From assembly GCA_029266015.1 (NCBI GenBank), contig JAJUFK010000088.1, positions 1 through 8,758 on the forward strand: a stretch of 8,758 bases of DNA, read 5' to 3'. Position numbers and translations under genes: made by a program. Under the pieces are notes generated by a model. That model was not told the DNA's origin and searched no databases. It saw only the letters and a list, made by a program, of their open reading frames with translations. The stretch comes from Bacteroidota bacterium (lineage in GTDB: Bacteria; Bacteroidota; Bacteroidia; Bacteroidales; UBA1715). Below are positions 8,201 through 8,758 of this stretch, in pieces (position 1 is the first letter of the stretch; each line of letters begins with the position of its first letter).

Positions 8201-8758
8201 GCATCATACCATTGTACTTTTTCGAAATTTGTTTCCAAATTTGTAGCTTCTATTATTACTGTTGCACTTGGGTCTTTTAATGCAAAATAATCTTTTTTGC
8301 CGGGAGCAGGTGTAAATTGTACAGGGATTACTTTTGTTGCTTTTCCAACACATCCTTTAGTATCGGTATATGTATATTCAATAGTATAATTTCCACTTGT
8401 TTCTCCTTTAAAATTTGGTGAAAATACACCCGAAGCATTTATACCTCCTGTTTCTCCTAGTATACTCCAAGAGTCTGAGAGTTTGCCGTTGCCATTATTA
8501 TTTATAGTAGTTGTAAGTGTAATATCTAAATCAGTATTACATATGTATGGTTTTGCAAGATTATTAATGCTTACCAAAGGCAGCGGATTAACCACTACCG
8601 ATACTTTTGATTTAGGGCTTTCGCATTGTTTGCCTGTATTTGTTTCGGTAGCTACATAGCTTACATAGAAATCGGTAGTACCTGCTACTGTATTAGAAAC
8701 ACCGTGCGTGTAGCTTGCTGTTGCGTTTGCAATTGGAGTAGTTTGGTCAGCTTTGTAC
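5263..8758 (-). CDS. Giant secreted Ig-like repeat protein with T9SS type B (CHU_C) C-terminal domain, N-terminus outside window
   Basis: The minus-strand frame is open from the stop at 5263-5265 to the window edge (1164 residues visible). A GTG at 8595 is internal: translation continues upstream through YVSYVATET, then KQCESPKSKVSVVV. The visible part contains about ten Ig-like modules of 75-105 residues and one partial module at the edge. They show a recurring pattern: Pro-rich linker, ICEG-type cysteine, W-Y in the middle, FYATQ-type strand and GCES-type cysteine. Two more divergent PKD-like modules lie near the end (about 6145-5580). A 104-residue C-terminal domain at 5266-5577 begins IYVPTAFSP and ends GSVTLIR. 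This matches the gliding motility-associated/T9SS type B sorting domain, so the protein should cross the outer membrane by the T9SS and be secreted or surface-attached. No catalytic domain is visible, so an adhesin or surface-layer-like role is an inference. It is convergent with the porT operon. Confidence 0.88.
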   Translation of the reverse strand, partial: YKADQTTPIANATASYTHGVSNTVAGTTDFYVSYVATETNTGKQCESPKSKVSVVVNPLPLVSINNLAKPYICNTDLDITLTTTINNNGNGKLSDSWSILGETGGINASGVFSPNFKGETSGNYTIEYTYTDTKGCVGKATKVIPVQFTPAPGKKDYFALKDPSATVIIEATNLETNFEKVQWYDASSTAKSTTNPFATGDNANTEVSKKYYVTQFVNGCESKKTEVAVDIIDCPIPAPNVTVTPSATICNYDNTPTIQASVGSPWLAPGGRPSGAVEFRYYTQATGGTPIGTSASGSYTPTIDKSIAKVHQYFVSEYNPNITPKPCESPRTAVTITVNKTLPIQIIGQKDVCERPNEQNPTLQAKDEIGNATVEWYENQPTVPATTTPNSIGKNYTPSFTSVGTHTVYAAQRVNGCMSDLAQASFTIKAIPPAPTTVNNEICEGFPHVTISATGTNIIWYQNADKTGQLATGTQYKPTVTTTKTFFATQTVQGCESTTAPAVYTIKPIPAAPIIKPQPNICAYDAAPVLEATGTQIQWYDEAKLPLTTGSTYQYIHTSAGLKTYYATQTIQGCTSPEAKVTFTVFAKPNKPETTGAEICEGKDPVTLRAQVSQDVWYFDNNASQPTGIKGPLYLPQGTLNKTTSFYVRREQNGCVSDIAEVQLKVIPKPTIVITQPNRAKCVYDETNIIQTNLTPAIGPNDYIKWNITSKETTQKNAQLNQSTFNPDEFLVKNDEITKPWVYTIKGTYYVKAQSGDICESNPAEMTYTVYPRARKPIVAATTICQGTKIEPIQAFGSPLIEWFPQHPSIQDKKGYGQTYNFEMLGITDLDTGLYEFKLRDKTILKNIPDIEDEGCYSNEITATLRVAPAAKTKIIGDSTLCEYTMEEIYTLAYSPEKPSKYRWEVTGNNIAYTKDANSTAVRYVDWSKAGIDTIKVYERTYYECDGYDELIVNIAEYPKAKYTWSLPGASNEVWFRDSTIQNAITEHEVTIPISYTMYWNFDQYMYNDYDKIVEYKDRNTIVEAGGYTYGKKYPELTVINEYGCKSTYKQEIFIDIRSGIYVPTAFSPTNPAYSVRNFHPVGYNIDKCEVWVYDKWGNLVWYSDEVENGIFVGKWDGTYKGELLQSDTYIWKMEAKLLDGKQWEGLQLSNGKFVKYGSVTLIR
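5266..5577 (-). other. T9SS type B C-terminal sorting domain (CHU_C-like)
   Basis: The last 104 residues of the surface protein carry VPTAFSP at the domain start, EVWVYDKWGNLVW (30-42), GKWDGTYKGELL (54-65), DTYIWKMEA (68-76) and terminal YGSVTLIR. These are the landmarks of the gliding motility-associated C-terminal domain recognised by the T9SS. The usual NGDGxND segment after the first strand is replaced by TNPAYSVRNFHP, a variant that I recall in some Bacteroidota proteins. It has one cysteine (DKCEV) that has no partner inside the domain. Confidence 0.88.
5578..8758 (-). repeat. Tandem Ig-like / PKD-like protein modules
   Basis: Modules are delimited by cysteine codons. Cys pairs lie at 8541/8352 (module 1), 8010/7779 (3), 7701/7509 (4), 7431/7275 (5), 7194/7038 (6), 6960/6795 (7), 6714/6483 (8), 6405/6192 (9) and 6114/5925 (10, more PKD-like). 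Module 2 has cysteines at 8100 and 8058 instead, module 11 only one at 5625, and a partial module 0 runs to the window edge. Modules 5 to 7 are the most alike, with a period of 237 then 234 bases, and they share short stretches at DNA level. The modules are degenerate overall. They resemble the Ig-like domains associated with CHU_C proteins and probably form a rigid stalk. Confidence 0.8.

Noticed and set aside
5349..8280. Four plus-strand frames of 63-99 codons inside the surface-protein gene
   Set aside because: They are antisense to the repeat modules. Their Cys/Tyr/Ile-rich compositions are what antisense of these codons would give.
8593..8595. GTG as start of the surface-protein gene
   Set aside because: The same frame stays open to the window edge and the upstream translation (including KQCESPKSKVSVVV) continues the Ig-module pattern, so this is an internal valine codon.

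Overview
The window looks like chromosomal DNA of an AT-rich Bacteroidota (Bacteroidetes). Three things point there: a PorT-type protein of the type IX secretion system (T9SS), a large cell-surface protein ending in a gliding-motility/T9SS type B C-terminal domain (CHU_C-like), and an obvious lack of Shine-Dalgarno sequences. The UbiE/MenG protein also carries motifs that I associate with Bacteroidota menaquinone methyltransferases. Order or genus cannot be fixed from this sequence alone.

Layout. (1) Positions 1-845, minus strand: a malate/lactate dehydrogenase-family (Ldh_2) oxidoreductase whose C-terminus is cut off by the window edge. (2) 826-2145, minus: a polytopic membrane protein of unknown function with GT-C-like traits, whose 3' end overlaps the dehydrogenase start by 20 bases. 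(3) A 42-base divergent intergenic region with a candidate Bacteroidetes-type promoter. (4) 2188-5203, plus: a very tight three-gene run, ubiE/menG - porT - FAD-dependent oxidoreductase (COG2509-like), with gaps of 9 and 1 bases. (5) 5202-5243: a perfect 19-bp stem with a 4-base loop and A/T flanks, a convincing bidirectional terminator between convergent genes. (6) 5263-8758, minus: the C-terminal 1164 residues of a giant secreted repeat protein with about 12 Ig-like/PKD-like modules (one partial at the edge) and a T9SS sorting domain. Its N-terminus lies outside the window.

How the parts relate. PorT is a component needed for T9SS export, and the convergent neighbour is by its C-terminal domain a predicted T9SS cargo, so export machinery and substrate lie side by side. 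UbiE/MenG performs the last C-methylation of menaquinone synthesis. Its pairing with porT is, from my knowledge of the phylum, a recurrent neighbourhood rather than a functional pathway. The FAD enzyme has no known substrate.

I found no RNA genes, CRISPR arrays, insertion sequences or phage genes. Coding density is very high, and no gene-free stretch exceeds about 60 bases. Nothing here clearly qualifies as an undescribed system. The least explained items are the COG2509-like enzyme in the porT operon, the unknown membrane protein, and the cysteine-paired Ig repeat architecture of the surface protein.
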